NCBI RefSeq assembly: GCF_037975245.1 | Contig: NC_092580.1 | Coordinates: forward strand, 29,849,501 to 29,913,500 | Reading direction: 5' to 3' | Origin: Apostichopus japonicus | Taxonomy: Eukaryota; Echinodermata; Holothuroidea; Aspidochirotida; Stichopodidae | Length of the DNA stretch: 64,000 nt | Shown here: positions 12,801-21,900 of the stretch, piece after piece | Layout of the letters: every line of letters begins with the position of its first letter | Numbering within the stretch: position 1 is the first letter of the stretch | The notes under the pieces: model-generated | Databases searched by the model: none | What the model was told of the DNA's origin: nothing | The model's input: only the letters and a program-made list of their open reading frames with translations | Translations under genes and position numbers: made by a program

Positions 12801-15800
12801 TCTGCCATGATGGCCACATTCTCTTGCCTCCATCTCATCAGAACACCATACAATCGGTTGGTTAGGTCTGGTCCAGATAAGAGTTGTTCGTTGAGGGAAA
12901 CTCCCTTGTACTGGATGGGACAGTTGAATACCACTCGGATCTTGTCCGGTTTCTTTGGGTGGTAAACTGCATGGTGTGGTATATACCAAACATTTCCATC
13001 ATTCCGGTCAACATCCTGATCTGGTACTTTCTCTGCATATCCTTTCTTCTCCAGGTTCTCCATAAACTCTGTATATTCTGAAGCCAACTTCTCATTTGTT
13101 TTCAACTTCCTTTGTAATCGCAGACCAAACATATCTGCTTGAACTTTGTTATTAGGCATCTTAACAGCTCTATCTCTCAAAGGAAGTACTGTTTCATAAT
13201 GGCCATGTACTTTGGTTACAGATTCCTCCATCATTGTCATAAACCTCTTGTCTTCAACAGACATGGCAATTTTCTGGTCAGAAAGACGTTCTGTGAAATC
13301 CATGTTAATGAAGGACTGGAGTTGTTGCTCCAAATTATCTGTACCATTCTGGACAATACCATTGTCTACTCGGCAAAAGTTGACGTTTACTTCGGGTTGG
13401 TCCATCCATTTGCCTTCAAGTCCATACACTAACCACCCAATGGGAGTCTTGATAGCATATGGATCTCCAATCTCGGCGGAGGCAATTTCCAACGGCATTG
13501 ACACCCCAGGGACATTGCTTCCTATCATTAGGGTGACATGAGGTATGGAGTTGTGACCATCCATACTTGGGAGTTTAATGTGGCTCAAATGATCCCAAGC
13601 GTCAATATCATTCTGGGTTGGTGCATCATCCATGGTTGCTGGGATACTGTCTTTGACATAGACAGAGTGGAGGTCTATAAAAGAAGTCCCATTTATGTTT
13701 CCTACTTGCAGATCTCCTACAATGACATCAGTGGTCTGGACTTGCTGGAGATTCAAAGTCTTTATCAAGATCTTCGTTCTTCGGGTGTTCACCTTTAAAC
13801 TGTCTTTCAAGAACTCATCAACAAAGACAGCACCACAACCATTATCAACAAAGGCATATGTGGCAATACATCTGTCACTGGTCTTTGGTTTGATCAAAAC
13901 TGGAGTAATAGCCATAAGAGTACCAGTGACCATCTTGTTTTTGTTTCCTTGGGGTCTTACGTTTTGTACACCAGCACAACCAGTAGTGACCGTTTGAGTT
14001 ACCCTTTCATCTGATGATTTCTTTTCTCTGGCAGGATCATGAAGGATGGTCGGATGGGATTTGCTGCATTTCTCACATTTTGCCCACTCTGGATTTGGAC
14101 AATTTCTCTTTAGATGACCAGGATTTAGACAACCAAAACAAAGCCCTTTCTTCATACACACATCTGATTTAGCCTGTAGGTCAAGTGAACCAAACTTCCT
14201 GCAATCAAGTAGGGTATGATAAGTGTTAGGTCCACAATACAAACATGGTGATATTTTGGCCTTGTTTTCCATCTTCTCATTTTTTCCCTTGAAAGCTTTA
14301 TCATCCTCATTTGTTTTCACGGTAGCTGCAAAAGCCCTCTTACTTGTCACCACCTTTGGATATTTCTGTGGGGTCTTCCAATCTTTCATTTTGTTTTGAT
14401 ATCCAAGACCTGCAATCCTAGGATCATTTTCATTTCTCGAATGTTGTCCAACAAACTGTTCAAAATCTTGTAAGGTTGGTGACCTCATCTCTACATCCCT
14501 AAATCGACCCATTTGGTTAATCCATTGTTGTTGCAAGGCTGTTGGCAATTTCTGTGCAAGTATTCTGAGGAACTCATAACCATTCATACTATCCATTTCT
14601 GGGTTACCCTGCTGTACATTGCAACAATTGATAAGAAATATGGCATATTTTCTTAAGGCAATCTTATCTCCCACTGCAATATGATCCCAGCTCTCTGCCT
14701 TAGATTTGTACGCTGCCGCCAAAACCTGGGGTTGACCAAAATTTCTCTGTAACAACCATTTTGCCCTTTCATATCCACTTGCTGGGGGCTCTATGGCTGT
14801 GCATTCCTTAATTAGATCATGTGCTTCCCCTTCGGTGAACCTTAATAACAACTCTAATCTCCGGGCTGGGTTTTGGGTTTTATCCTCCACCACATGCTGA
14901 AAGTTTCTTATGAACGGTGTAAATGACAAGAGGTCACTCCCGTCAAATGGGTCCAGTCGTGGCGAAGGGAGGGCAGATTCCCTTTGATGGTCAACAATTT
15001 TATTCAAAAGGGTAGCCATTGAAATACCAGTGTTGACAGTGTCATCTGGTTTGGTAGTTATATCTGGAAGTGGTTGGCCATAACAAACTCCTGCATATGT
15101 TGGTTTTGTTTGATTATACTGTGCATGTTCATTACCATTATTTGGTGATAAGTATTTTCCACTGTCATTAGGTTTGTCAGGCACAGTGATGTTCTGTCGG
15201 GATACAAATTTCTTTGCATTGGGGTTTATTCTAGTATTTTCCCCTTCACTATGTTTCTTTGCTTCATCATCAGACTTTGAGTATTGAAATGATTTTAACT
15301 CAATGCTCTTCACAACCTCTTTGGTAAGTTTGGCAGACACATCACTTTCTGGCCTTTCGTGCAATTGAAGTAGCCTTGACATAGCTTTGGCTGCTTCCAG
15401 TTCTGCCATCATATCAATTTCTTGTTGTTCAGTCTCAAGCTGTAACTTCTTTTCTTCCATTTGTTTTCTTTGTTTAACCCTTTCTGCCTTCTCCTGGGCA
15501 TGTCGGATTTCATCTTGTGCTTCTTGCAATTCATACTCCACTTGTAGGTTACGTTTTCTCTCTTCTAGTTTCTTTGTTTCCTTCAATGCAGCTGCACGAG
15601 CAGCAATCTCTATTTCCTTCTGCTTTGTCCTATATAACAACACTGAAACAGTTGTTTTCACTGACACTTCACTATCAGTATGCCCCTTTAATTTATCTGG
15701 ATTATTGACAATATTGACTAACGACACACTATCTTCAGGGTTTATGGAATCCATGATACTAGTTTCTCCGGCCCCAATGTCGGGCAATGTGGCTTGTTCC

Positions 15801-15871
15801 TTTCCCGAATTATCGGCCATATTGTACTCTTTATTCAGGCCATATACCACAGAGTTCCATGTATCACGCAA
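9896..15871 (-). CDS. BEL/Pao gag-pol polyprotein
   Basis: 1,991 aa in one frame; the second ATG (codon 18, 15820) may be the real start. Seen in order: a charged coiled coil (about 80-170) and a DUF1759-type gag region (about 300-400). Then comes a zinc knuckle CFGCLNPGHLKRNC with C578, C581, H586 and C591. The aspartic protease core is FVDNGCG (D676), with Asn where Ser or Thr is usual. The reverse transcriptase has YVDD at 1103-1106, followed by RNase H with YFADAS (D1285) and WTDSQ. The integrase has an HHCC zinc motif (HIHQLVGHQG through CIQCRKY) and the catalytic triad D1695 (GVDYFG), D1757 (SDNGTNF) and E1807 (GGVWE). A DUF5641-like tail follows (about 1890-1985). It makes virus-like particles, cDNA and its integration. 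No stop or frameshift is seen. Confidence 0.97.
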   Translation of the reverse strand: MRDTWNSVVYGLNKEYNMADNSGKEQATLPDIGAGETSIMDSINPEDSVSLVNIVNNPDKLKGHTDSEVSVKTTVSVLLYRTKQKEIEIAARAAALKETKKLEERKRNLQVEYELQEAQDEIRHAQEKAERVKQRKQMEEKKLQLETEQQEIDMMAELEAAKAMSRLLQLHERPESDVSAKLTKEVVKSIELKSFQYSKSDDEAKKHSEGENTRINPNAKKFVSRQNITVPDKPNDSGKYLSPNNGNEHAQYNQTKPTYAGVCYGQPLPDITTKPDDTVNTGISMATLLNKIVDHQRESALPSPRLDPFDGSDLLSFTPFIRNFQHVVEDKTQNPARRLELLLRFTEGEAHDLIKECTAIEPPASGYERAKWLLQRNFGQPQVLAAAYKSKAESWDHIAVGDKIALRKYAIFLINCCNVQQGNPEMDSMNGYEFLRILAQKLPTALQQQWINQMGRFRDVEMRSPTLQDFEQFVGQHSRNENDPRIAGLGYQNKMKDWKTPQKYPKVVTSKRAFAATVKTNEDDKAFKGKNEKMENKAKISPCLYCGPNTYHTLLDCRKFGSLDLQAKSDVCMKKGLCFGCLNPGHLKRNCPNPEWAKCEKCSKSHPTILHDPAREKKSSDERVTQTVTTGCAGVQNVRPQGNKNKMVTGTLMAITPVLIKPKTSDRCIATYAFVDNGCGAVFVDEFLKDSLKVNTRRTKILIKTLNLQQVQTTDVIVGDLQVGNINGTSFIDLHSVYVKDSIPATMDDAPTQNDIDAWDHLSHIKLPSMDGHNSIPHVTLMIGSNVPGVSMPLEIASAEIGDPYAIKTPIGWLVYGLEGKWMDQPEVNVNFCRVDNGIVQNGTDNLEQQLQSFINMDFTERLSDQKIAMSVEDKRFMTMMEESVTKVHGHYETVLPLRDRAVKMPNNKVQADMFGLRLQRKLKTNEKLASEYTEFMENLEKKGYAEKVPDQDVDRNDGNVWYIPHHAVYHPKKPDKIRVVFNCPIQYKGVSLNEQLLSGPDLTNRLYGVLMRWRQENVAIMADIEAMFYQVRVRKDDCDLLRYLWWPEGNFDGGMKEYRMLVHLFGAVSSPSCANFALKRTASDNQHRFQDKVIESVINDFYVDDFLKSVATDEEGIQIYRDLKEIMASGGFKLGKWVSNSKRLLESIPEDDRAKELKGLDLENDELPKERALGVQWCVERDQLEFNITKVNEKATRRNILSVMSAVYDPIGYASPFLLQAKKILQSLCRLKVDWDSDIPDDQRNEWEKWLKELPILERLKIPRCLKPKEFGKVVNIQMHYFADASQEGYGTATYMRYTNDRKEIHCAFLTGKARVAPLKPHTIVKMELTAATSAVKQDAQLKQELTMNIDETVFWTDSQTVLKYIRSEKARHPVFVANRIAIIHDGSDVHQWRYVPSKLNPADHASRGLSADDLLTKEDWLNGPEFLHQTEDFWPCEDDSNDADSDRECEKEVSVSAVTMTDETQKNPVEKLLEYHSEWNKLKRSVAWWLRLKTILLQRIKRHNPNQCSQGITSDEMESAEKAIIKFIQRQSFPEEIGVLQKTKTAEMNIKDPCGTVKQASDKGNRCLRQKGRLTDLDPELHDEIMRVGGRLRKASIPLNAKHQMILPKDHHVSKLIIRHIHQLVGHQGRNHVLAELRQKYWIIHAGSMIRSLLKRCIQCRKYLARTGKQKMADLPAYRLRPDEGVFSRTGVDYFGPFEIKQGRTLKKRYGVMFTCLSSRAVHIEVAHSLDTNSCIGALRRFMARRGHVRELYSDNGTNFVGANKELKSALQELDENQINRFASNHGLKWKFNPPAASHFGGVWERQIRTVRKVLSGILSEQYLRTTQSDEQLHTFLCEVETIINSRPLTKVSDNPNDLDVITPNHLLLLKAPVDMPLGKFDEKDVYARRRWRQMQYLADLFWKRWTKEYLPTLQRRQKWLQPERCTEVGDVVMIVDDQSPRNSWLMGVVIEAYKDKGGLVRSAKIKTKTATLVRPVVKLCLLLEGETT

Positions 15872-16085
15872 CGGGCCTACAATAAAACACGCTGTTTACA
15901 ACTGACCTATAAACGTTACACTAACGCGATGTTGCACACAGTGTTTACGTTCACCGTAGATTAGTTTCACGAAAGACGATAAGGCCTATAATCACATAGC
16001 GAACAGTACGTAGTAAGCTACATATAATCTACTTACAGTAATTACGTTTCTAGTGCACAGTTCGATGATCTTTTATTCACTGTTC

Positions 16086-16098
16086 TACCGTTTTTTAC
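16086..16098 (-). promoter_or_regulatory. Candidate primer-binding region, complementary to the LTR
   Basis: On the element's strand, GTAAAAAACGGTA begins three bases inside the 5' LTR boundary, where a primer-binding site belongs. It is perfectly complementary to TACCGTTTTTTAC within the LTR. No tRNA 3'-end complement beginning TGG is visible nearby. Priming by the element's own 5' RNA, as known for Tf1, is an inference. Confidence 0.4.
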
Positions 16099-16101
16099 GA
16101 A

Positions 16102-16350
16102 TGTTATAGGGACACGAGTCGTGTATTTTATCTTTATTCTCTTCTTTTATTCGGCTCTTGTAATTACAACTTCAAGGATCTTAATTATCGTAGTATTTTC
16201 TGTGTCTTCTTACGCACTTTATGCGGAGTGGTAAAAAACGGTATCAGAACCCATCTCGGTTTTTCTATCCCTTCAACGTGCCCTTGTGTATTTACAACAT
16301 CACCCAACTAAATGATTTCCCCCTTTGGCTATGTCTATTTGAAAACTACA
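16102..16350 (-). repeat. 5' LTR of BEL/Pao element
   Basis: 249 bp, promoter end of the element. A TATA-like ATAGAAAA lies about 27-30 nt before TACCGTTTTTTAC (minus strand, 16243-16231), which could be the transcript start. The AATAAA signals follow downstream, as an R region needs. The 13-nt TACCGTTTTTTAC is the exact complement of sequence just beyond the LTR (16098-16086). Confidence 0.96.
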
Positions 16351-16355
16351 ACACT
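16351..16355. repeat. Target-site duplication ACACT (right)
   Basis: Matches 9469-9473 exactly. Confidence 0.93.
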
Positions 16356-16602
16356 GGTTCCTAACAAGGGATTGAGTTATGCAAATGGGGAGATAAGAAA
16401 GAAGGGATTTTCAGTTTCTTATTTGAAAATAATGACACCAAAAATCTCCATATCAGGAAAACTTCAAGGATGATTAACTGCCGAAAAACATGAATAATTT
16501 GATGAACTTGATATAAACTTATATAGAATGGAAAACTTTGGATAAAAATCTCATTTGAAAAACGAAGTTAACTTACTTTAACTTGGGTTTCCTTTGTATG
16601 TA

Positions 16603-17170
16603 CAATGTGGTGCTACTGGTAAACATCCCCTACTCGCTTCCCGTCGTGGATACAGAACTAGTATTAAATTTCAAGTATCTATCAATTTAGTTTTACTTGA
16701 ATATACTTATATATAAACAATGTGGTGCTACTGGTAAACATCCCCTACTCGCTCCCCGTAGTGGATGCAGAACTAGTATTAACTTTCAAGTATTTATCAT
16801 TTAGTTTTACTGTATCACTTATATAAACAATTTGGTGCTACTGCTAAACATCCCTTACTCGCTTCCCCTCATGGATACAAAATTAGTATAAATATTGAAG
16901 TATTAATCAATTTAATTTTACTTTATCACTAATAAATATAAAATGGTGCTACTGGTAAACATGCCCTACTCGCTCCCGTCGTGGATACAGAATTAGTATT
17001 AATTTTAAAGTATTTATCACTTTATTTTTACTTGATTACTTATATATACAATGTGGTGCTACTGGTAAACATCCCATACTCGCTTCCCGTTGTAGATACA
17101 GAATTAGTATTAATATTCAAGTATTTATCAATTTCCTTGATTACTTACCTAGTATTATTTTATATATACC
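16603..17170. repeat. Minisatellite, five ~112-bp units
   Basis: Units start at about 16603, 16718, 16828, 16940 and 17049 (spacing 115, 110, 112, 109). Each begins with a variant of CAATGTGGTGCTACTGGTAA, followed by CATCCCCTACTCGC and a GTGGATACAGAA...AGTATTAA block and AT-rich DNA. Divergence is modest and rises in copy 3. A short open frame inside it is a by-product of the repeat. Confidence 0.92.
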
Positions 17171-18680
17171 ACGCGGATATTTGTATTCCTAGATTTATTT
17201 GCATGAAGGTATATGAAATGCAGTAAAATCTTTCACGGGATAAAAGGGGCATTTCCCGTGCGCATGCGCATAAGTGAACTGATTCTGATAGCCAGTAGTA
17301 TTGAGATGAGGAGATTCTGATTATTGTTATTCAGACATTTTGCCCTGTCTTAAGTTAACAAATTAAACACCACTGAATATCTTTCAATTAAAGGGAGTAT
17401 TATTGAGGTGGATGGGGGTCGGGGGGGGGGCGGATTTGCTATAGACTGATCTTGTCACCAGTCAGTACAGGGGGCCATGGGGGATGGAATGGCCGCAAAA
17501 ACTTCCACGTAAGCTGGGGAGTTGACTTTGATTTGAGGGAGCAAACATCAAAAACCTTCCAACAAATTGGACCCTTTGTGCATTCAGTGGTCACATATTT
17601 CAGTATTTGAATGTTTTTTCCAACCTGAAGGACAATTGTTAATTAGATTTTTTGAAATAGATATTCAACAGCAGGGTACTTTTTATTACAGCTTGAATTT
17701 TATTCTTTAAAAAAGAGCAAATTTAACTACCAACAGGGCATTTTTATGTAGCCTACAAAAATGGCAACATTGTGTACCTTTTCGATAAAACGGGGCATTT
17801 CTTATTTACCAAATGGAACAGTTTTTGAAGTTTTACAGAAAACTGGGGCAAGGGGGGGGGGGGGGGCGGGGGACGAAGGAGTGCTCTCTGTTACCCTGTT
17901 ACCAGACGGTGAAGCTTACTCAGCAACATTTCTCCCAAAGGGGCTGTAGGGGAGGCTTAATATAAATAGGTGGAGAATTGTTCTTTATCCTTTAATTATT
18001 ACAACAGCTTAGCCATATGACTTTGTAATTCTATAGCTCGATTATATCTAAATGAAATTACTGCAGAAAAAATACTGGTTAATGTTGTATATTTGTTTTT
18101 CTGGTATAATTTATATATCTTTAGTAATTCCTTCTTCATATCTCTGGAAGTCTTTGCCTCTAAAAGGCCAGACATTATTATGCAAAAACAATTAAAAAAA
18201 TTTAATTGGTTAATTTGATTCTATTTATTACAGATCTGAATTTGACATGCTGGACATTACAAACATAGGAATAATAATCAGGAATATATGTTTTGTCTTT
18301 TAATTATTCCTTTTTGTTTCGTTTTACTTTTGTTATGAATGTTTGCTGTGAAATGAAAGGGTCTTTAATCTATTTACAGTGACATTGCGTTTAAGACTCA
18401 GCCATCATCATTTAGCAATATTCTAAAGGTTATGTGCTTAATGGAGATTGCTTGCTTCTATTGAAACATTTAAAATTTTAGTTCTCGTGTAACTTTTCAT
18501 ACAAGCAATTTTAAACACATTCTTCCTATTAATACTTCTTCCAGAGAGAGTAAGAACCTTGACAATATGATTTTTTAATCCCCATCTCCACCCCCCCCCC
18601 CAGCCCTCCTACCCCAAGTACAAAAAATGATGAAAAAACATCATAAATATAACAATTTCCGTTAAAATATTGTCCTGTAT
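17171..18680. other. Gene-free stretch between minisatellite and CEP83 3' end
   Basis: Contains poly-G runs near 17421-17430 and 17850-17866 and a poly-C run at 18590-18601. No exon or recognisable element seen. Confidence 0.55.
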
Positions 18681-18686
18681 TTTATT
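18681..18686 (-). terminator. CEP83: CEP83 polyadenylation signal
   Basis: TTTATT on the plus strand, which is AATAAA on the gene's strand, about 135 bases beyond the CEP83 stop codon. A plausible 3' end for the transcript; other AT-rich candidates are not excluded. Confidence 0.5.
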
Positions 18687-18818
18687 GTGAAAATGCCAAA
18701 TTCTCAGGAATACAAAATGAAAAAAAAAGTTATTGAATACATTTCATTTATGGCAATCACAAAACTTCTACATTAATTAAAACAAGGACAAATACAAATG
18801 ATTTGAAAATATTAGAGG

Positions 18819-18998
18819 TCAAAGGTCATCGAGATCCATCTTGCTTAATAGCGGTGAAGTCCCGTTTTCTTTGTCTGTTTCGACTTCTGAGTAATCCGTC
18901 CTGGCTGTGAGAGCGCCACCAATCAGAGCGTCCATTTGTTGACGTTGATTTTCACCCAACTCGTTTAGACGCTCGTGGATTTCGGCAAGATGCTCTTT
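18819..18998 (-). CDS. CEP83: CEP83 coding exon 13 (terminal)
   Basis: Codons 671-729 and stop, in phase 0 after acceptor CTCCTCCCAG. It begins [20 protein letters not shown], corresponding to the final coiled coil of vertebrate CEP83. The last 30 residues ([20 protein letters not shown] on to MDLDDL) form an acidic tail longer than in the human protein. Confidence 0.93.
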   Translation of the reverse strand, partial: KEHLAEIHERLNELGENQRQQMDALIGGALTARTDYSEVETDKENGTSPLLSKMDLDDL

Positions 18999-21900
18999 CT
19001 GGGAGGAGAATAGAATAATACTTGATTTGTTAAGAGCCATTTTGAACAATTAGTAAATTACAACAATATAATGTATTGAATCTATGGTGAAGTTTGTGTA
19101 AAATATCATATACATTTCTAACGATGTTCCTTAGAAAGCGATTGGCGATTAAAGGATTGGTTCAGGTGTCTGACATGTCTATCTTGTATGAAAGAGCTTA
19201 AAAAGACAAACAGAATAGTGAAGAAACTACCATGATAGCATTCTCTGTTAAGAAGATTTCAAAATTTCTTTGCAAATGACTGGTGTAGAAAGACTAACTG
19301 TGAGGGTGTGATGTCACATCCTCACTTCCTGAACATGTGTCAATATATTTCATTACAAAATTATTACATTTTTTTTCACAAATCTAAACAAATATAATCA
19401 AACATTCTTCAGATGTTAAATCTCAAATACTTCCCTTGACACATATGAGATCTCCTGACGTATCTTTTGGTTGTAAGTCATAAAATCTTACCAAATCTTT
19501 TAATAAAATAACAAAGACTTTTCAGGAATGTGACGATTTGATGTCATAGCTAGTCTGATTGAGTCAGTTTCTACACAATCAGATAGAACTTTAAACTTGA
19601 ATATCTCCTCAACGGAAAAAGATATTTGAATAATTTCTTCACTATTGGGTTTCTTTTATTGTCCTCTTTCATATAAGATAAACATAAGGTATTTTACTTT
19701 CCTAGACATGGACTTAGCACAGTCCTGGTTCACTCCTCCCCCACCTCCCCACCCCCCCCTCTCGTGCACGCTCTACCATTTTCCACATGTAAGTGTGTAA
19801 GTGGAAGCTGACGACATGTTGAGGTTAACAGATTCTACCACAAACAAACATGCATTCAAACTCACAATTGAAAACAGTAGTTGAAAAACAAAAGCCTGCT
19901 TTCTCCTTGTCTAACATTAATCATACCAAGAACTCCTGGTACCTACAAATTGGCCAACATATTTATGCACTCTGTTAATATATCAATAGAACCTTATTAA
20001 AAAGGAGTTAACTGTTATTTGGTGTATCCGTCTGGGCCACTGCTTTCATAATTGCCATTCTAAATATGCCATTTCCAATGTTTAATCTTTGAGTTTGCAG
20101 TCTATCATTGCGTTTGTTTTGCAATAACATTTATGATGGTTTAATACAATTTCCATTAACATTTTCTACCATCCTAGATATTAGTTAACAAGGCTTTGCA
20201 CTTTCGATAGAACTGTGTGTAATCCAAAATTGCTTACAATGCTATGGTAACACAGACAATAAGAAAATTTAACTCGTTTGCAATGATAATTCAAGAGCAA
20301 ACCTAGCATAATAAGCTTACTACTACATATGTTCATCCCGTATACCAGCAACAATTACAACCGCACGATGATATCGAAAAAGAAAGATATGAATTCATCC
20401 CTAACCATGCACTGTACTCTCCTTCTGTTATATATCAATATATATATATATATCTATATATAAATATATGATGCTAACCAACTAGAAAATCATTTGTGAT
20501 TCCTATAGCCGGATCTCCAAAGAGATACTTTGAACAGACTTTATGTTCAAGAAATGGAGGTAAACGACAAGGGCAAATGAATATATATAATTGAAAACGT
20601 AGTGAGTTGGTAAATCCAGAACAGTGTAAAAACTTCCAGCCTCCACCGGGATTAGAACCCGGGCTTCACGCTCTGTAAGCGGACACCCTAACCACTAGAC
20701 TATGGACGCTGATTGTATGTCCAGAGGTTTGAAACCGATAAGGAAGGTCGTAAGTCCACTGTAGGCGTTTATACATATATACATTTAGTCGTTAAATTGT
20801 TAGCTCGGGCCAAGTGGTCTGGTATTCCACTATAAGTGTGTTGCTTCTGCAGGATCTCGAAATCTTTACTCCACCAACCTGACTTGACTTGACTGCAACC
20901 TGACCTTTGCTACCTAGCTATCGGTAGTTGATTTACAAGTGATCCTCACACACTGAACAACTGACGAGCGCACATGACTGTTAATGACCGTTTACTCGTT
21001 TTCATCACATGCAAGATAATATCCCGTGGTTGGTTTCTTCTGTTAAAACTTTGGCATTTTTATTCTATCACACACTGCTCACTGCCAGTCTAGAAAATAC
21101 CACATGTTGAGTCGTTCAGACGCAAACCTGACGAAACCTAAAACTGGCAAAATCTTCATCAGTCATTATCTCAAAACACACTCGTCCACTTCAAGACTAT
21201 CCACAATTTTTTCTGACAGTGTGCAGCTGGCTTGAGTGGTTTGGAACATCCAAATTTACGATGTTCACAAAGCCATACTACGGCAGGGAAATTTGTTTCA
21301 TTCTATTAATAACGTGACAAAAATCGAGCAAACATTTGCATCAAAACAAAATCATGCTAATATGCCAACCATTTATGAAGAGTTATTGGAATAAAGGAAA
21401 TCGATGGTATGTCTTCACATCAAGATATATACGACATTTTTATTTCATTTACCAGGAATTTTGCATAATATTCACTTTCATATTTATACCCTGCAGTTAG
21501 CAAGGTCTACCATACACATACTAGTGGTCTGAGTTTCTCGTAGGAAAACCTGAATAATCCCATCAGGTTGACACACTAGTTTACTTACAGAGAGGAGTAC
21601 TTTTTCATATCTTTCACTAAACATTTAATCTTGTCAGAAATACTACTTTGGACAACCATATGAGAAAGAACAATCAACAGACCCATTTAGAAATCAGCCT
21701 TACCATCTTCTAGAAGCCTTGCAAAACAAACAAAAACAGAGAGAAACGTGCAGGAGGTTTAGGGTATGATCGGTTACCTAACACATGCAGCTACACTTCC
21801 AACTACTGTAACTTTGTCATTGCTCTGATCTTGGGATACATTTCATATAAATAGAAGCAAAACCAAGGGCTACGATTGGCTAATGGAGATGATGAGGAAA

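Larger units (their letters stand above)
9474..16350 (-). mobile_element. Complete BEL/Pao LTR retrotransposon
   Basis: 6,877 bp, oriented on the minus strand. It has two 249-bp LTRs (9474-9722 and 16102-16350) that begin TG and end CA and look identical base for base, a 5-bp ACACT target duplication, and a single 1,991-codon open frame with every expected domain. The order capsid/zinc knuckle, A17-type protease, reverse transcriptase, RNase H, integrase, then a DUF5641-like C-terminus is that of the BEL/Pao superfamily. Identical LTRs and an undamaged frame imply a very recent insertion, so it is probably capable of movement. No canonical tRNA primer-binding site (TGG...) follows the 5' LTR. 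The polypurine tract before the 3' LTR is short (GGGGCCGGAA at about 9723-9734, minus strand). Confidence 0.97.

Noticed and set aside
15387-15905. 172-codon plus-strand frame opposite the retrotransposon
   Set aside because: Serine/cysteine-rich antisense shadow of the coiled-coil start of gag.
16981-17226. 81-codon frame over the minisatellite
   Set aside because: The frame is created by repeat periodicity; residues repeat with the DNA unit.
20640-20712. True tRNA-Val gene
   Set aside because: A and B boxes and an anticodon loop are present, but there is no acceptor stem or CCA-ready end; the sequence continues into a SINE tail and has a second copy.
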